Origin: an uncultured Algibacter sp.
GTDB lineage: Bacteria > Bacteroidota > Bacteroidia > Flavobacteriales > Flavobacteriaceae
DNA length: 64,000 nucleotides
Assembly (NCBI GenBank): GCA_937958265.1
Contig: CALGNX010000001.1
Location: forward strand, 1-64,000
Reading direction: 5' to 3'
Shown here: piece by piece, positions 32,743 through 41,662 of the stretch
Position numbering within the stretch: the first letter of the stretch is position 1
Layout: the number at the start of each line of letters is the position of its first letter
Translations under genes and position numbers: made by a program
The notes under the pieces: generated by a model
What the model was told of the DNA's origin: nothing
Databases searched by the model: none
The model's input: the letters and a program-made list of their open reading frames with translations, nothing else

Positions 32743-34662
32743 TCAATAATCTATTGCTTTAGGCTTTAGTTCCGCAACTTTTTTGTCATACTTTTCAAAT
32801 TGAGAATTATTAGATTTGTATTCTGGTATTAAGGCTTTCATGCGTTGAACAATATCACCCCTATTCAAAATGTTCGCTGTACAAATGTCTTCTATTTCTT
32901 GTTTAACATGGTTGTAATCTAATCGTCTTGTTTTACTTATTAAAATCTTTTTGTGGTATGTAGCTATTGTGTTTTCTTCATTTGCAAGAACCTCTTCAAA
33001 TAATTTTTCACCTGGACGTAAACCTATTATATTAATGTCAATATCCTCCGGATACCTGAGACCAGAAAGCTTAATCATTTTTTTAGCTAAATCGAATATT
33101 TTAACTGAAGCACCCATATCAAATAAAAAAATTTCACCACCTTTACCCATGGTTGCAGCCTCAAACATCAATTGAGACGCTTCAGAAATAGTCATAAAAT
33201 ATCGTGTAATTTCAGGATGTGTTAATGTTATATGACTACCTCTTACAATCTGTTTTTGGAATAATTGAAATACAGACCCGTTCGATCCTAACACATTACC
33301 AAATCGGGTAGTTATAAATTTAGTTGCACTTACTTTTTGTAAGCAACTAATGTACATTTCGGCCATACGCTTTGTAGCCCCCATAACACTTGTAGGGTTT
33401 ACAGCTTTATCGGTAGATACTAAAACAAATTTTTTAACTTGGTAACGAATGGCAGCATTTGCCAACAGTTTTGTCCCATTCACATTAATTTTTATTGCCT
33501 CGTAAGGCGATTTTTCCATTAAGCCTACGTGTTTGTAAGCTGCAGCATGAAATATTATTGTAGGCTTATGGCTGCTAAAAATATCATCTAAACCCTTAGC
33601 GTCTCTTATGTCTGCCACTATAACTGTAAAGTTTTTTTTTCCATTGTTATATAGAAGTTGCTGCACATTATAAAGGGGGGATTCTGCCTGGTCTATTAAA
33701 ATTAAATGTTTTAAGTCGAAGTTAGATAACCGGTTTACCAACTCACTTCCTATAGATCCTGCGGCACCTGTTACCAAAACGATTTGATCTTTAAATTCAT
33801 CTAATATTTTTGGATTATCAATTTCTATCGGAGGGCGACCTAAAACATCTTCTATTTGTATTGGTTTCACCTGTTGCGCAACTATTTCAGTGTTAACCCA
33901 TGCTTTTTTAAATGGTGTCCTGTAATTTTTAATGTTTACATAAGGTAAATTGTCAGCAAGTTTTAAAAGCTCACTATTATACCTATTACTATGTGCTACA
34001 AAAATTTCAGTAATGCTTTTTTTTAATATAAAATGAGATGTTATTTTGTCTTTAGTAATAACGGGTAAGCCCTCTATTTTCAATCCTTTCTTCACTACAC
34101 CATCCGCAATAAATGCTTCTATACTAAAATGTTGTTCCGTATTGTTTTTCAATGCATTGTATACTTTCAATGCTGAATCTCCTATGCCATAAATTAAGAT
34201 ATGTTTGGCTAATAAAGGCTTATCTTTTAAATGCCCATAAATCGTTTTAAAAAACAATCGATAACTACTAAGCACAACAAGATTAAGTAAAGCATGTATT
34301 ATAATAAGGGCCGGAGGTATGGATAAACTAGCTGTAAAGTTTATTACTCTATTTAAAAAAACTCCTATTATACTAATTGCCAATATTAGTATTACAGCTT
34401 TAAAAAGTGTAATAACATCCTTCAACCCGGTATATCTAATTACACATTTAAAAGATCTAGTCGACAAAAAAGAAATACAGCTAATAATTAAAATAAAAGG
34501 GATTGTTTTAAAAAATAAATTGATATCAAAATTTAAAGTAAAATTAAATTGAATTAAATGCGCCACAAAAAAAGTGATAGCCACTAATGTTAAATCTAAG
34601 CTTAAAACAAGCCAGGGTGAAGCGAGTTTTTGAAGATAACAAGCGCAATATCCTTTCAGCAT
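32743..34662 (-). CDS. Polysaccharide biosynthesis protein, FlaA1/WbpM-like UDP-sugar 4,6-dehydratase
   Basis: The 639-residue enzyme has four N-terminal membrane helices (about 15-130), a CoA-binding-like domain (about 140-260) and a C-terminal SDR domain (about 290-600) with VLVTGAAGSIGSELV at its start. In NPTSVMGATKRMAEMY the catalytic Tyr of the YxxxK motif is replaced by Met, a known feature of the large WbpM/CapD class. These enzymes usually make UDP-4-keto-6-deoxy-GlcNAc, the first step to bacillosamine, QuiNAc or FucNAc. The start overlaps the end of the aminotransferase gene upstream by 7 bases. Together they suit synthesis of a 4-amino-4,6-dideoxy sugar. Confidence 0.9.
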   Translation of the reverse strand: MLKGYCACYLQKLASPWLVLSLDLTLVAITFFVAHLIQFNFTLNFDINLFFKTIPFILIISCISFLSTRSFKCVIRYTGLKDVITLFKAVILILAISIIGVFLNRVINFTASLSIPPALIIIHALLNLVVLSSYRLFFKTIYGHLKDKPLLAKHILIYGIGDSALKVYNALKNNTEQHFSIEAFIADGVVKKGLKIEGLPVITKDKITSHFILKKSITEIFVAHSNRYNSELLKLADNLPYVNIKNYRTPFKKAWVNTEIVAQQVKPIQIEDVLGRPPIEIDNPKILDEFKDQIVLVTGAAGSIGSELVNRLSNFDLKHLILIDQAESPLYNVQQLLYNNGKKNFTVIVADIRDAKGLDDIFSSHKPTIIFHAAAYKHVGLMEKSPYEAIKINVNGTKLLANAAIRYQVKKFVLVSTDKAVNPTSVMGATKRMAEMYISCLQKVSATKFITTRFGNVLGSNGSVFQLFQKQIVRGSHITLTHPEITRYFMTISEASQLMFEAATMGKGGEIFLFDMGASVKIFDLAKKMIKLSGLRYPEDIDINIIGLRPGEKLFEEVLANEENTIATYHKKILISKTRRLDYNHVKQEIEDICTANILNRGDIVQRMKALIPEYKSNNSQFEKYDKKVAELKPKAIDY

Positions 34663-35789
34663 AACTTTAGCGCTTTGGTTATTGTTGTAATAATCCGTTT
34701 TAAGTCGTCTTGCAGTAAATTAGATCCACTTGGCAGGCATAAACCTCTGTTAAAAAACAACTCCGATGTGCCATTTGTAAATTGTAAATAGGATTTAAAA
34801 ATTGGCTGAGTATGCATAGGCTTCCATAATGGTCTAGATTCTATATTTTCTTCTAATAACGCTTGTCGTAAAGTTTCGCGCATCTTAAAAGAGCTTGTTA
34901 ATATGCAGGTCATCCATCGGTTTGAATAAAAATGCTTAGGCGGTTCTAAAAACATAATATTGGGATAATTTTTCAATTGGGTTTTGTAAAAATCAAAATT
35001 ATTTCTTCTAGCAGATACCCGAGCTTTAATAACCTCCATTTGCCCACAACCAATACCAGCCAGTACATTGCTCATTCTGTAATTAAAACCAATATGAGAA
35101 TGCTCGAAATGGGGTGCATTATCGCGCGCTTGTGTAGCTAAAAACACAGCCTGTTTTTTAAGTGTCTTATTTTTAACAATAAGTGCGCCACCACCAGAAG
35201 TAGTAATAATTTTATTACCATTGAAAGATAAAACCCCAAAATCTGATAATGTTCCGCAAGGTTCACCAAAATATGTACTTCCTAATGCTTCAGCGCTATC
35301 TTCCACTACAGGTATTTTGTATTTTAAAGCTATTGCATTAATTTCATTGGCCTTATAAGGCATACCGTAAAGGTGTACAGCAATAATAGCCTTAGGTTTT
35401 TTATGTTTACTAATACGATCTTTAATTGCTACCTCTAATAAATCTGGACACATATTCCAAGTATCCTTTTCACTATCTATAAAAACAGGAACTGCGCCTT
35501 GATATAAAATAGGGTTGGCTGAAGCTGAAAACGTAAAACTCTGGCACAAGACTTCATCGCCTTTAGATACACCAATCAATACTAAAGCCAAATGAATAGC
35601 AGCTGTTCCTGAGCTTAATACAGCCACCTCCTTATTGTTGCTTAAATAAAGTTTAATAGACTCTTCAAAACTATTAATATTAGGTCCTAAAGGTGCTAGC
35701 CAATTAGTAGTAAAGGCTTCTTTTATAAATTTTTGCTCATTACCACTCATATGGGGTGGTGATAAATATATCTTCTTTTTTTTAGACAT
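34656..35789 (-). CDS. DegT/DnrJ/EryC1/StrS-family sugar aminotransferase
   Basis: This PLP-dependent sugar aminotransferase starts MSKKKKIYLSPPHMSGNEQK at 35789, the form common in flavobacterial homologues. An upstream frame to 35849 adds 20 hydrophobic residues without family support. The PLP lysine is in VLSFNGNKIITTSGGGAL. Family segments TNWLAPLGPNI and PVVEDSAEALGSTY are present. It is coupled to the WbpM-like dehydratase by a 7-base overlap, so the likely product is a UDP-4-amino-4,6-dideoxy-N-acetyl-hexosamine (PglE-type). The sugar configuration cannot be told from sequence. Confidence 0.88.
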   Translation of the reverse strand: MSKKKKIYLSPPHMSGNEQKFIKEAFTTNWLAPLGPNINSFEESIKLYLSNNKEVAVLSSGTAAIHLALVLIGVSKGDEVLCQSFTFSASANPILYQGAVPVFIDSEKDTWNMCPDLLEVAIKDRISKHKKPKAIIAVHLYGMPYKANEINAIALKYKIPVVEDSAEALGSTYFGEPCGTLSDFGVLSFNGNKIITTSGGGALIVKNKTLKKQAVFLATQARDNAPHFEHSHIGFNYRMSNVLAGIGCGQMEVIKARVSARRNNFDFYKTQLKNYPNIMFLEPPKHFYSNRWMTCILTSSFKMRETLRQALLEENIESRPLWKPMHTQPIFKSYLQFTNGTSELFFNRGLCLPSGSNLLQDDLKRIITTITKALKLC

Positions 35790-36050
35790 TCTTAGGACTT
35801 CATATACTTTTATTAAGCTAAATACTTTATTATTCAATAAAAAAAACAAATTACCAATAAATAATTTACAATTAATTGAAAAATCAATTTTAACATAATT
35901 AATCTATGAATTATTTTAGTTTACAGCGCGTCTCTAACAATGTTTTTCGTGAAATTTTTACACGTTAAAAAAGCATCTTAATATTAAAACAGCCTGCTTT
36001 TAAATATTTTTTCACATATTTGCCAAGTCATTAAATAAAACTCAAATTAC

Positions 36051-37037
36051 ATGCTGCAAAATCTACAAAACAAAACCGTATTGGTTACTGGAGGTGCTGG
36101 TTTTATAGGCTCTAATTTATGTGAAGCTTTGCTTTTAAAAAAAGTAAAAACGGTATGTCTAGATAATTTCTCAACCGGTAAACGAGATAATATAGAGCCT
36201 TTTCTTAAAGATGAAAACTTTACACTTATTGAGGGTGATATTAGAGATTTAGACGATTGCAACAAAGCTTGTAAAGGTGTGGATTATGTACTGCATGAGG
36301 CCGCTTTAGGTTCTGTACCCAGGTCTATTAAAGATCCTATTACAACTAATGCTGTTAATGTGTCTGGGTTTTTAAATATGTTGGTAGCAGCTAGAGACGC
36401 TAAGGTTATGCGTTTTGTATATGCAGCAAGCTCTTCTACTTATGGCGACCATAAAGCCTTACCAAAGGTTGAAGAAACCATTGGTGAGCCGCTATCGCCT
36501 TATGCTATAACAAAATATGTAAACGAATTATATGCCGATATTTTTAGCAAGGCTTATGGTTTAGATACTATAGGTCTGCGTTATTTTAATGTGTTTGGAA
36601 AACGCCAAGATCCAGATGGTGCTTACGCTGCAGTAATTCCGCTTTTTGTAAAGCAGTTTATTAAACACGAATCACCTATAATTAATGGAGACGGCAGTTA
36701 TTCTAGGGACTTTACTTATATAGATAACGTATTGCAAATGAATTTTTTGGCACTAACCACAGAGAATAAAGAAGCCCTAAATACGGTATATAATGTAGCT
36801 TATGGCGATAGAACAACCTTACTACAATTAACCACAATATTAAAGGATCAGCTTGCAACATTTGATGATAAAATTAAAGATATAGTTATAAAACACCGTA
36901 AAAATCGTGAGGGAGACATTCCGCACTCATTAGCCTCAATAGACAAAGCTAAAACTTTATTGAATTATAAGCCTGAATATAATATAACCGCCGGTATTAA
37001 AAATGCTGTTCGCTGGTATTGGGAAAATTTACAGTAA
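36051..37037 (+). CDS. UDP-sugar C4 epimerase, WbpP-like SDR
   Basis: The 328-residue extended SDR starts with KTVLVTGGAGFIGSNLCEAL. Its catalytic YAITKYVNELYA has the YxxxK motif, and ASSSTYG supplies the Ser. The segment LHEAALGSVPRSIKDPITTN is the WbpP/TviC/Gne hallmark, so UDP-GlcNAc to UDP-GalNAc (or the uronic acid pair) is the likely reaction. It is divergent from the aminotransferase gene. With the downstream dehydrogenases it suggests a GalNAcA-containing surface polysaccharide. The gene is cytosolic and of normal length. Confidence 0.9.
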   Translation: MLQNLQNKTVLVTGGAGFIGSNLCEALLLKKVKTVCLDNFSTGKRDNIEPFLKDENFTLIEGDIRDLDDCNKACKGVDYVLHEAALGSVPRSIKDPITTNAVNVSGFLNMLVAARDAKVMRFVYAASSSTYGDHKALPKVEETIGEPLSPYAITKYVNELYADIFSKAYGLDTIGLRYFNVFGKRQDPDGAYAAVIPLFVKQFIKHESPIINGDGSYSRDFTYIDNVLQMNFLALTTENKEALNTVYNVAYGDRTTLLQLTTILKDQLATFDDKIKDIVIKHRKNREGDIPHSLASIDKAKTLLNYKPEYNITAGIKNAVRWYWENLQ

Positions 37038-37186
37038 AAAAGTTGTAGAATTAAATTTAGTATTTACCTTGCTTATTTAATCGCTAATAGTGCTTTTATT
37101 TTAAAATCTTTAATTATTTTAAGCGGGCTTAAATTAGTGAATCTCTTATCAAAACACAAATAGCTCTAAATAGTATAACAAATAAC

Positions 37187-38569
37187 ATGAAAATAACAAA
37201 TATTTGCTGTATTGGCGCAGGATATGTAGGTGGACCAACCATGGCTGTTATTGCAAAAAAAAACCCGCATATTAAAGTTACCATTGTAGATATTAATCAA
37301 ACAAGAATTGATGCTTGGAATAGTACAGACCTTTCCAAATTACCTATTTACGAGCCCGGTTTAGCTGATATTGTTAAAGAAACACGCAATAAAAATCTGT
37401 TTTTTTCAACCGCTATTGATAGTGCTATTGATGGTGCTGAAATGATTTTCATATCTGTAAACACGCCCACAAAAACTTACGGTAAAGGCAAAGGCATGGC
37501 TGCCGATTTAAAATATGTAGAACTTTGTGCCAGAAACATAGCAGAAGTTGCTAAAAATGACAAAATAGTGGTTGAAAAATCTACTTTACCAGTAAGAACA
37601 GCCGAAGCTATTAAAAGCATTTTAGATAATACTGGCAGTAATGTAAAATTTAATGTTTTGTCTAATCCAGAGTTTTTGGCAGAAGGTACTGCCATTCAAG
37701 ATTTATTAAAACCAGATCGTGTATTAATAGGTGGTGAATCTGCAAAAGCAATTGAAAGTTTAGCGCAAATTTATGCTAGTTGGGTGCCCGAAAATAGAAT
37801 TTTAAGAACCAACGTATGGTCCTCTGAGTTATCAAAACTAACAGCTAACGCTTTCTTGGCGCAGCGTATCTCATCTATTAATGCCATATCCGAATTATGT
37901 GAAAAAACAGAAGCTAACGTCGATGAAGTTGCTAAAGCTATAGGTATGGATTCTCGTATTGGACCTAAATTTTTAAAATCGTCAGTAGGTTTTGGGGGCT
38001 CTTGTTTCCAAAAGGATATATTAAACCTGGTATATATTGCAAGAAGCTACAACTTACAAGCAGTTGCCGATTACTGGGAGCAAGTAATCATACTAAACAA
38101 CCACCAAAAACAACGGTTTGCTAATAATATTATCAACACGCTATACAACACAGTTTCAGGAAAAAAAATTGGCTTTTTAGGCTGGGCATTTAAAAAGAAC
38201 ACCAACGATACGCGAGAATCTGCAGCCATTTATGTAGCCGATTATCTGCTAAACGAGCAAGCCTGTATTGCTGTTTACGACCCTAAAGTATCTCACGATA
38301 AAATACAAGCCGATTTAAATTATTTAAACACAAGATCGGCAGATGAAAATAACAATTTAATTCATGCCTCAAAAACACCTCTCGACGCTTTAAAAGATGC
38401 TCATGCGGTTGCTATCATGACGGAATGGGATGAGTTTACAACCTACGATTGGAAAAAAATATATCAAAGTATGAAAAAACCAGCTTTTATTTTTGATGGC
38501 AGAAACATACTCAATAAAACTGAAATGGAAAATATAGGATTTACCTACACATCCATTGGGCAGAAATAA
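37187..38569 (+). CDS. ugd: UDP-glucose 6-dehydrogenase (long, eukaryote-like form)
   Basis: The enzyme oxidises UDP-glucose to UDP-glucuronate with two NAD+. The Rossmann motif is [20 protein letters not shown] and the catalytic cysteine lies in [20 protein letters not shown] (shown within 20 residues). [18 protein letters not shown] near the C-terminus is the NAD-contact of the UDP-binding domain. GGPT instead of GLPL, and the length of 460 residues, place it with the animal/plant-like UGDs that occur in many Bacteroidota. It lies 20 bases upstream of a second, bacterial-type nucleotide-sugar dehydrogenase. Confidence 0.93.
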   Translation: MKITNICCIGAGYVGGPTMAVIAKKNPHIKVTIVDINQTRIDAWNSTDLSKLPIYEPGLADIVKETRNKNLFFSTAIDSAIDGAEMIFISVNTPTKTYGKGKGMAADLKYVELCARNIAEVAKNDKIVVEKSTLPVRTAEAIKSILDNTGSNVKFNVLSNPEFLAEGTAIQDLLKPDRVLIGGESAKAIESLAQIYASWVPENRILRTNVWSSELSKLTANAFLAQRISSINAISELCEKTEANVDEVAKAIGMDSRIGPKFLKSSVGFGGSCFQKDILNLVYIARSYNLQAVADYWEQVIILNNHQKQRFANNIINTLYNTVSGKKIGFLGWAFKKNTNDTRESAAIYVADYLLNEQACIAVYDPKVSHDKIQADLNYLNTRSADENNNLIHASKTPLDALKDAHAVAIMTEWDEFTTYDWKKIYQSMKKPAFIFDGRNILNKTEMENIGFTYTSIGQK

Positions 38570-38589
38570 AATTATACGTTTCAAAAAAA

Positions 38590-39876
38590 ATGAAAACAGA
38601 TAAAATTGCTATTATAGGTCTAGGTTATGTGGGTTTACCCCTGGCCCGTTTATTCGCCACTAAATATAATGTTGTTGGTTTTGATATTAATCCAAGTAGA
38701 GTAAATGAATTATCAAACGGAAATGATATTACATTAGAAGTTACTCCCGCTACTTTAAAATCTGTTTTAAAAACCAAACAAAACAATAAGAACGGATTAT
38801 TTTGTACCACAAGCACAAAGGATATACAAGATTGTAACTACTATATCATAACTGTACCTACTCCTATCGATAAAAATAAAAGACCCGATTTAACGCCCTT
38901 ATATAAATCAAGCGAAACTGTGGGGCGTGTTTTAAAAAAAGGAGATATTGTAATATATGAGTCTACAGTATTTCCTGGAGCTACAGAAGAAGAATGTATT
39001 CCTGTTTTAGAGAAAATAAGTGGCTTAAAATTTAATATAGATTTTTTCGCAGGTTACTCCCCAGAGCGTGTTAATCCTGGTGATAAAAACCATACCGTAG
39101 ACAAAATCTTAAAAGTAACAGCTGGCTCAACACCACAAGTTGGCTTACAGGTTAATAGTTTATACGCAAGTGTAATAACAGCTGGCACCCATCTAGCACC
39201 TACTATTAAAGTAGCAGAAGCAGCCAAAGTAATTGAAAATTCCCAACGCGATATTAATATTGCCTTTGTTAACGAATTAGCTAAAATATTTAACCTTATG
39301 GATATTAACACCCATGATGTTTTAGAAGCTGCAGGTACAAAATGGAATTTTTTACCATTTAAACCAGGCCTAGTTGGCGGGCATTGTATTGGTGTCGATC
39401 CGTATTATTTAGCACAAAAAGCCCAAGAAGTGGGTTATCATCCAGAAATTATTTTAGCCGGACGAAGGGTTAATGATAGTATGGGGCAATATGTAGCTTC
39501 TCAAATTGTAAAACTAATGATTGATAAGGACATACTAATTAAAGGTGCTAATATTCTAAATCTAGGAATAACATTTAAAGAAAATTGTCCAGACGTACGC
39601 AATACAAAAGCTGTAGACCTAATAAATCAATTAAAAAGTTACAAAACAAATATTACGATTTATGATCCGTGGGCCAATCCAGATGAAGTAAAACACGAAT
39701 ATAATTTAGACACCATTAATACGCTGCAAAACAATAATAAAAAATTTGATGTTATAATTTTAACAGTAGCACATAATGAGTTCTTAAGCCTTGATTTAAA
39801 TACATTATTAAAAAGTAACGGATTAATTTACGATGTAAAAGGCGTGCTAAAAAACAAATCTATAAAATGCCTGTAG
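38590..39876 (+). CDS. Nucleotide-sugar dehydrogenase, TviB/WbpO-like (UDP-HexNAc 6-dehydrogenase)
   Basis: The 428-residue enzyme has the Rossmann motif [20 protein letters not shown] and an active-site region [20 protein letters not shown] with the catalytic Cys. The C-terminal [18 protein letters not shown] fits the UDP-N-acetyl-glucosamine/galactosamine dehydrogenase branch (TviB, WbpO, WbpA). It probably makes UDP-GalNAcA or UDP-GlcNAcA in two NAD-dependent oxidations. Together with the epimerase it recalls the Vi-antigen precursor pair TviB/TviC. The following 160 bases contain an (AAT)n tract rather than another gene. Confidence 0.9.
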   Translation: MKTDKIAIIGLGYVGLPLARLFATKYNVVGFDINPSRVNELSNGNDITLEVTPATLKSVLKTKQNNKNGLFCTTSTKDIQDCNYYIITVPTPIDKNKRPDLTPLYKSSETVGRVLKKGDIVIYESTVFPGATEEECIPVLEKISGLKFNIDFFAGYSPERVNPGDKNHTVDKILKVTAGSTPQVGLQVNSLYASVITAGTHLAPTIKVAEAAKVIENSQRDINIAFVNELAKIFNLMDINTHDVLEAAGTKWNFLPFKPGLVGGHCIGVDPYYLAQKAQEVGYHPEIILAGRRVNDSMGQYVASQIVKLMIDKDILIKGANILNLGITFKENCPDVRNTKAVDLINQLKSYKTNITIYDPWANPDEVKHEYNLDTINTLQNNNKKFDVIILTVAHNEFLSLDLNTLLKSNGLIYDVKGVLKNKSIKCL

Positions 39877-39941
39877 AATAAAATACAGCAATTAAAACAA
39901 ACCTTACTTTTTTTAAAATTACCTAGCTAAAAAAAACATGA

Positions 39942-39977
<36 letters not shown>

Positions 39978-40038
39978 GTATTTAAAGCTAGTTTAATAAA
40001 ACCAACCAACTTTAAATATGCTATTATCAAAACTAGTT

Positions 40039-41094
40039 TTAAATATTGCTAGCTAACCAATCACCTACTGCTTTTGTACCATAAGCTTTTCCGCCATCGG
40101 CTAAATCCTCTGTAACCACACCACTACTTAAAGCAGCATTTACAGCATCTCTTATAGCTTTGCCTTCCTTCTGTAAACCAAAATGCTCAAACAACATAGC
40201 TGCCGATAAAACAGTTGCCATTGGGTTAGCAATATCTAAACCAGTTGCCTGAGGGTACGAACCATGTATAGGCTCGAATAAAGCCGCGCTTTCCCCTACA
40301 GAAGCTGAAGGCATTAAACCCATAGATCCCGAAATAACAGAAGCCTCATCAGTTAAAATGTCACCAAATAAATTTTCAGTAATTAAAACATCGTAGCTAT
40401 TTGGCCATTGCACTAAACGCATTGCAACAGCATCTACAAACTCGTAACTTACTTCAACCTCTGGATAATCTTTTTCCATAGCTTGCACTGTTTCACGCCA
40501 TAAACGAGACGTTTCTAAAACATTAGCCTTATCTACACAGCACATTTTCTTACCACGCGTCATCGCTAACTCAAAACCTTTTTTCGCCAAACGCTGCACT
40601 TCTGCTCTAGTGTAAACGCAATTATCAAAAGCAGTTTCTCCGCCATCTTTTCTACCTTTCTCACCAAAATAAATACCTCCAGTAAGCTCGCGTAAAAATA
40701 CCAAATCTGTTCCTTCAATACGCTCACGCTTTAAAGGCGACTTATCTAGTAAAGACGGAAACGTAAATGTTGGCCGTACATTAGCAAATAAACCCAACGC
40801 TTTACGCATTTTAAGCAAACCCTGTTCCGGACGCACCTTTGCAGTAGGATCGTTATCAAATCTTGGGTGTCCAATAGCACCAAATAAAACAGCATCCGAA
40901 GCTAAACAAATTTCGTGTGTCGAATCTGGATAAGGTTCTCCAACAGCATCAATCGCAGCAGCACCAGTTAAAGCAGGTTTCCAAGTAATCTCGTGTCCAA
41001 ATTTTGTAGCAATAGCATCACTAACTTTAACAGCTTGATCTATAACCTCTGGTCCAATACCGTCTCCGGCTAAAAGTGCAATATTTAATTTCAT
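40039..41094 (-). CDS. leuB: 3-isopropylmalate dehydrogenase
   Basis: LeuB oxidises and decarboxylates 3-isopropylmalate to 2-oxoisocaproate with NAD+. The 351 residues begin MKLNIALLAGDGIGPEVIDQ, and the substrate-binding FLRELTGGIYFGEKG is present. NLFGDILTDEASVISGSMG carries the metal-binding aspartates and IHGSYPQATGLDIANP the NAD site. It is the last gene of the leu cluster, but 218 bases that include a GC-rich repeat and a Pmp3-like gene separate it from leuA. Confidence 0.95.
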   Translation of the reverse strand: MKLNIALLAGDGIGPEVIDQAVKVSDAIATKFGHEITWKPALTGAAAIDAVGEPYPDSTHEICLASDAVLFGAIGHPRFDNDPTAKVRPEQGLLKMRKALGLFANVRPTFTFPSLLDKSPLKRERIEGTDLVFLRELTGGIYFGEKGRKDGGETAFDNCVYTRAEVQRLAKKGFELAMTRGKKMCCVDKANVLETSRLWRETVQAMEKDYPEVEVSYEFVDAVAMRLVQWPNSYDVLITENLFGDILTDEASVISGSMGLMPSASVGESAALFEPIHGSYPQATGLDIANPMATVLSAAMLFEHFGLQKEGKAIRDAVNAALSSGVVTEDLADGGKAYGTKAVGDWLASNI

Positions 41095-41131
41095 TATATA
41101 TATTTTAATCTTTTAATAATTATTTTTATTT

Positions 41132-41219
41132 GGGCGTTACCACAAGGGTCGGGCTTTACGTTTCAAGTCCGCGCACTTCCTACGTCAGGCTGTGGGCTTT
41201 CCACTGCAATCCCTAACGC
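41132..41219. repeat. GC-rich REP-like intergenic element
   Basis: The segment begins GGGCGTTACCACAAGGGTCG and ends CAATCCCTAACGC. The ends GGCGTTA and TAACGC(C) form terminal inverted matches. It is clearly richer in G and C than its surroundings and has no coding frame. From general knowledge, similar GGGCGTTAC...GGGTCGGGCT...ATCCCTAACGC blocks recur between genes in many Flavobacteriia and related genomes. I class it as a dispersed palindromic repeat of unknown origin. Only one copy is in this window, within the leu gene cluster. Confidence 0.6.
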
Positions 41220-41312
41220 AATACGCACAGTGCAAAACAATGCAATTAAATGCCAGCAAAACCATAGCTTGCGGCGTAATAAGTAGTGCGCTGTGTTGCA
41301 AAAAAGCAAAAA

Positions 41313-41522
41313 TTAGTTAACTCTCTGTGATTTTAAAATTCTTTTCTCCATAGCCCTTATTCTTGTTTTATTTTTTCCATCAACTCGAGACGCTACCGCC
41401 CAAATAGCAGCAGGCAGCCAGCCAATTAATGTAATTTGTAAAATCACACAAATTATTCCAGAAATTATTTTTCCTCTCAAAAAAAAGGACAACCATGGCA
41501 ATAAAATAGCAACTAGTATCAT
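41313..41522 (-). CDS. YqaE/Pmp3-family small membrane protein
   Basis: The 69-residue protein has two membrane helices. LLPWLSFFLRGKIISGIICV followed by LIGWLPAAIWAVASR is the Pmp3/YqaE/stress-induced hydrophobic peptide signature, here with a basic C-terminal tail of about 20 residues. Family members affect membrane potential or salt tolerance in yeast and plants; the bacterial role is unclear. The gene lies between leuA and leuB on the same strand, an unusual place, with the GC-rich repeat immediately downstream. It was probably inserted into the leu cluster. Confidence 0.8.
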   Translation of the reverse strand: MILVAILLPWLSFFLRGKIISGIICVILQITLIGWLPAAIWAVASRVDGKNKTRIRAMEKRILKSQRVN

Positions 41523-41662
41523 ATAATTTAAACCTATTTTAGTATTTATAATCTTAGTCGGGCTTAAAAAAACAGCCTAAGAGTTTTAAGAGGTACTAGT
41601 ACCCCTTGGACAATGTAGCTGCTTTAGTATAATTTGTTCTATTATTAGTCTTAAATTAACAT

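Noticed and set aside
41592-41603. Palindrome GGTACTAGTACC downstream of leuA
   Set aside because: It is a perfect 12-base palindrome, but with no T-run and no repeat copy noticed. Without conservation data I do not give it a function.
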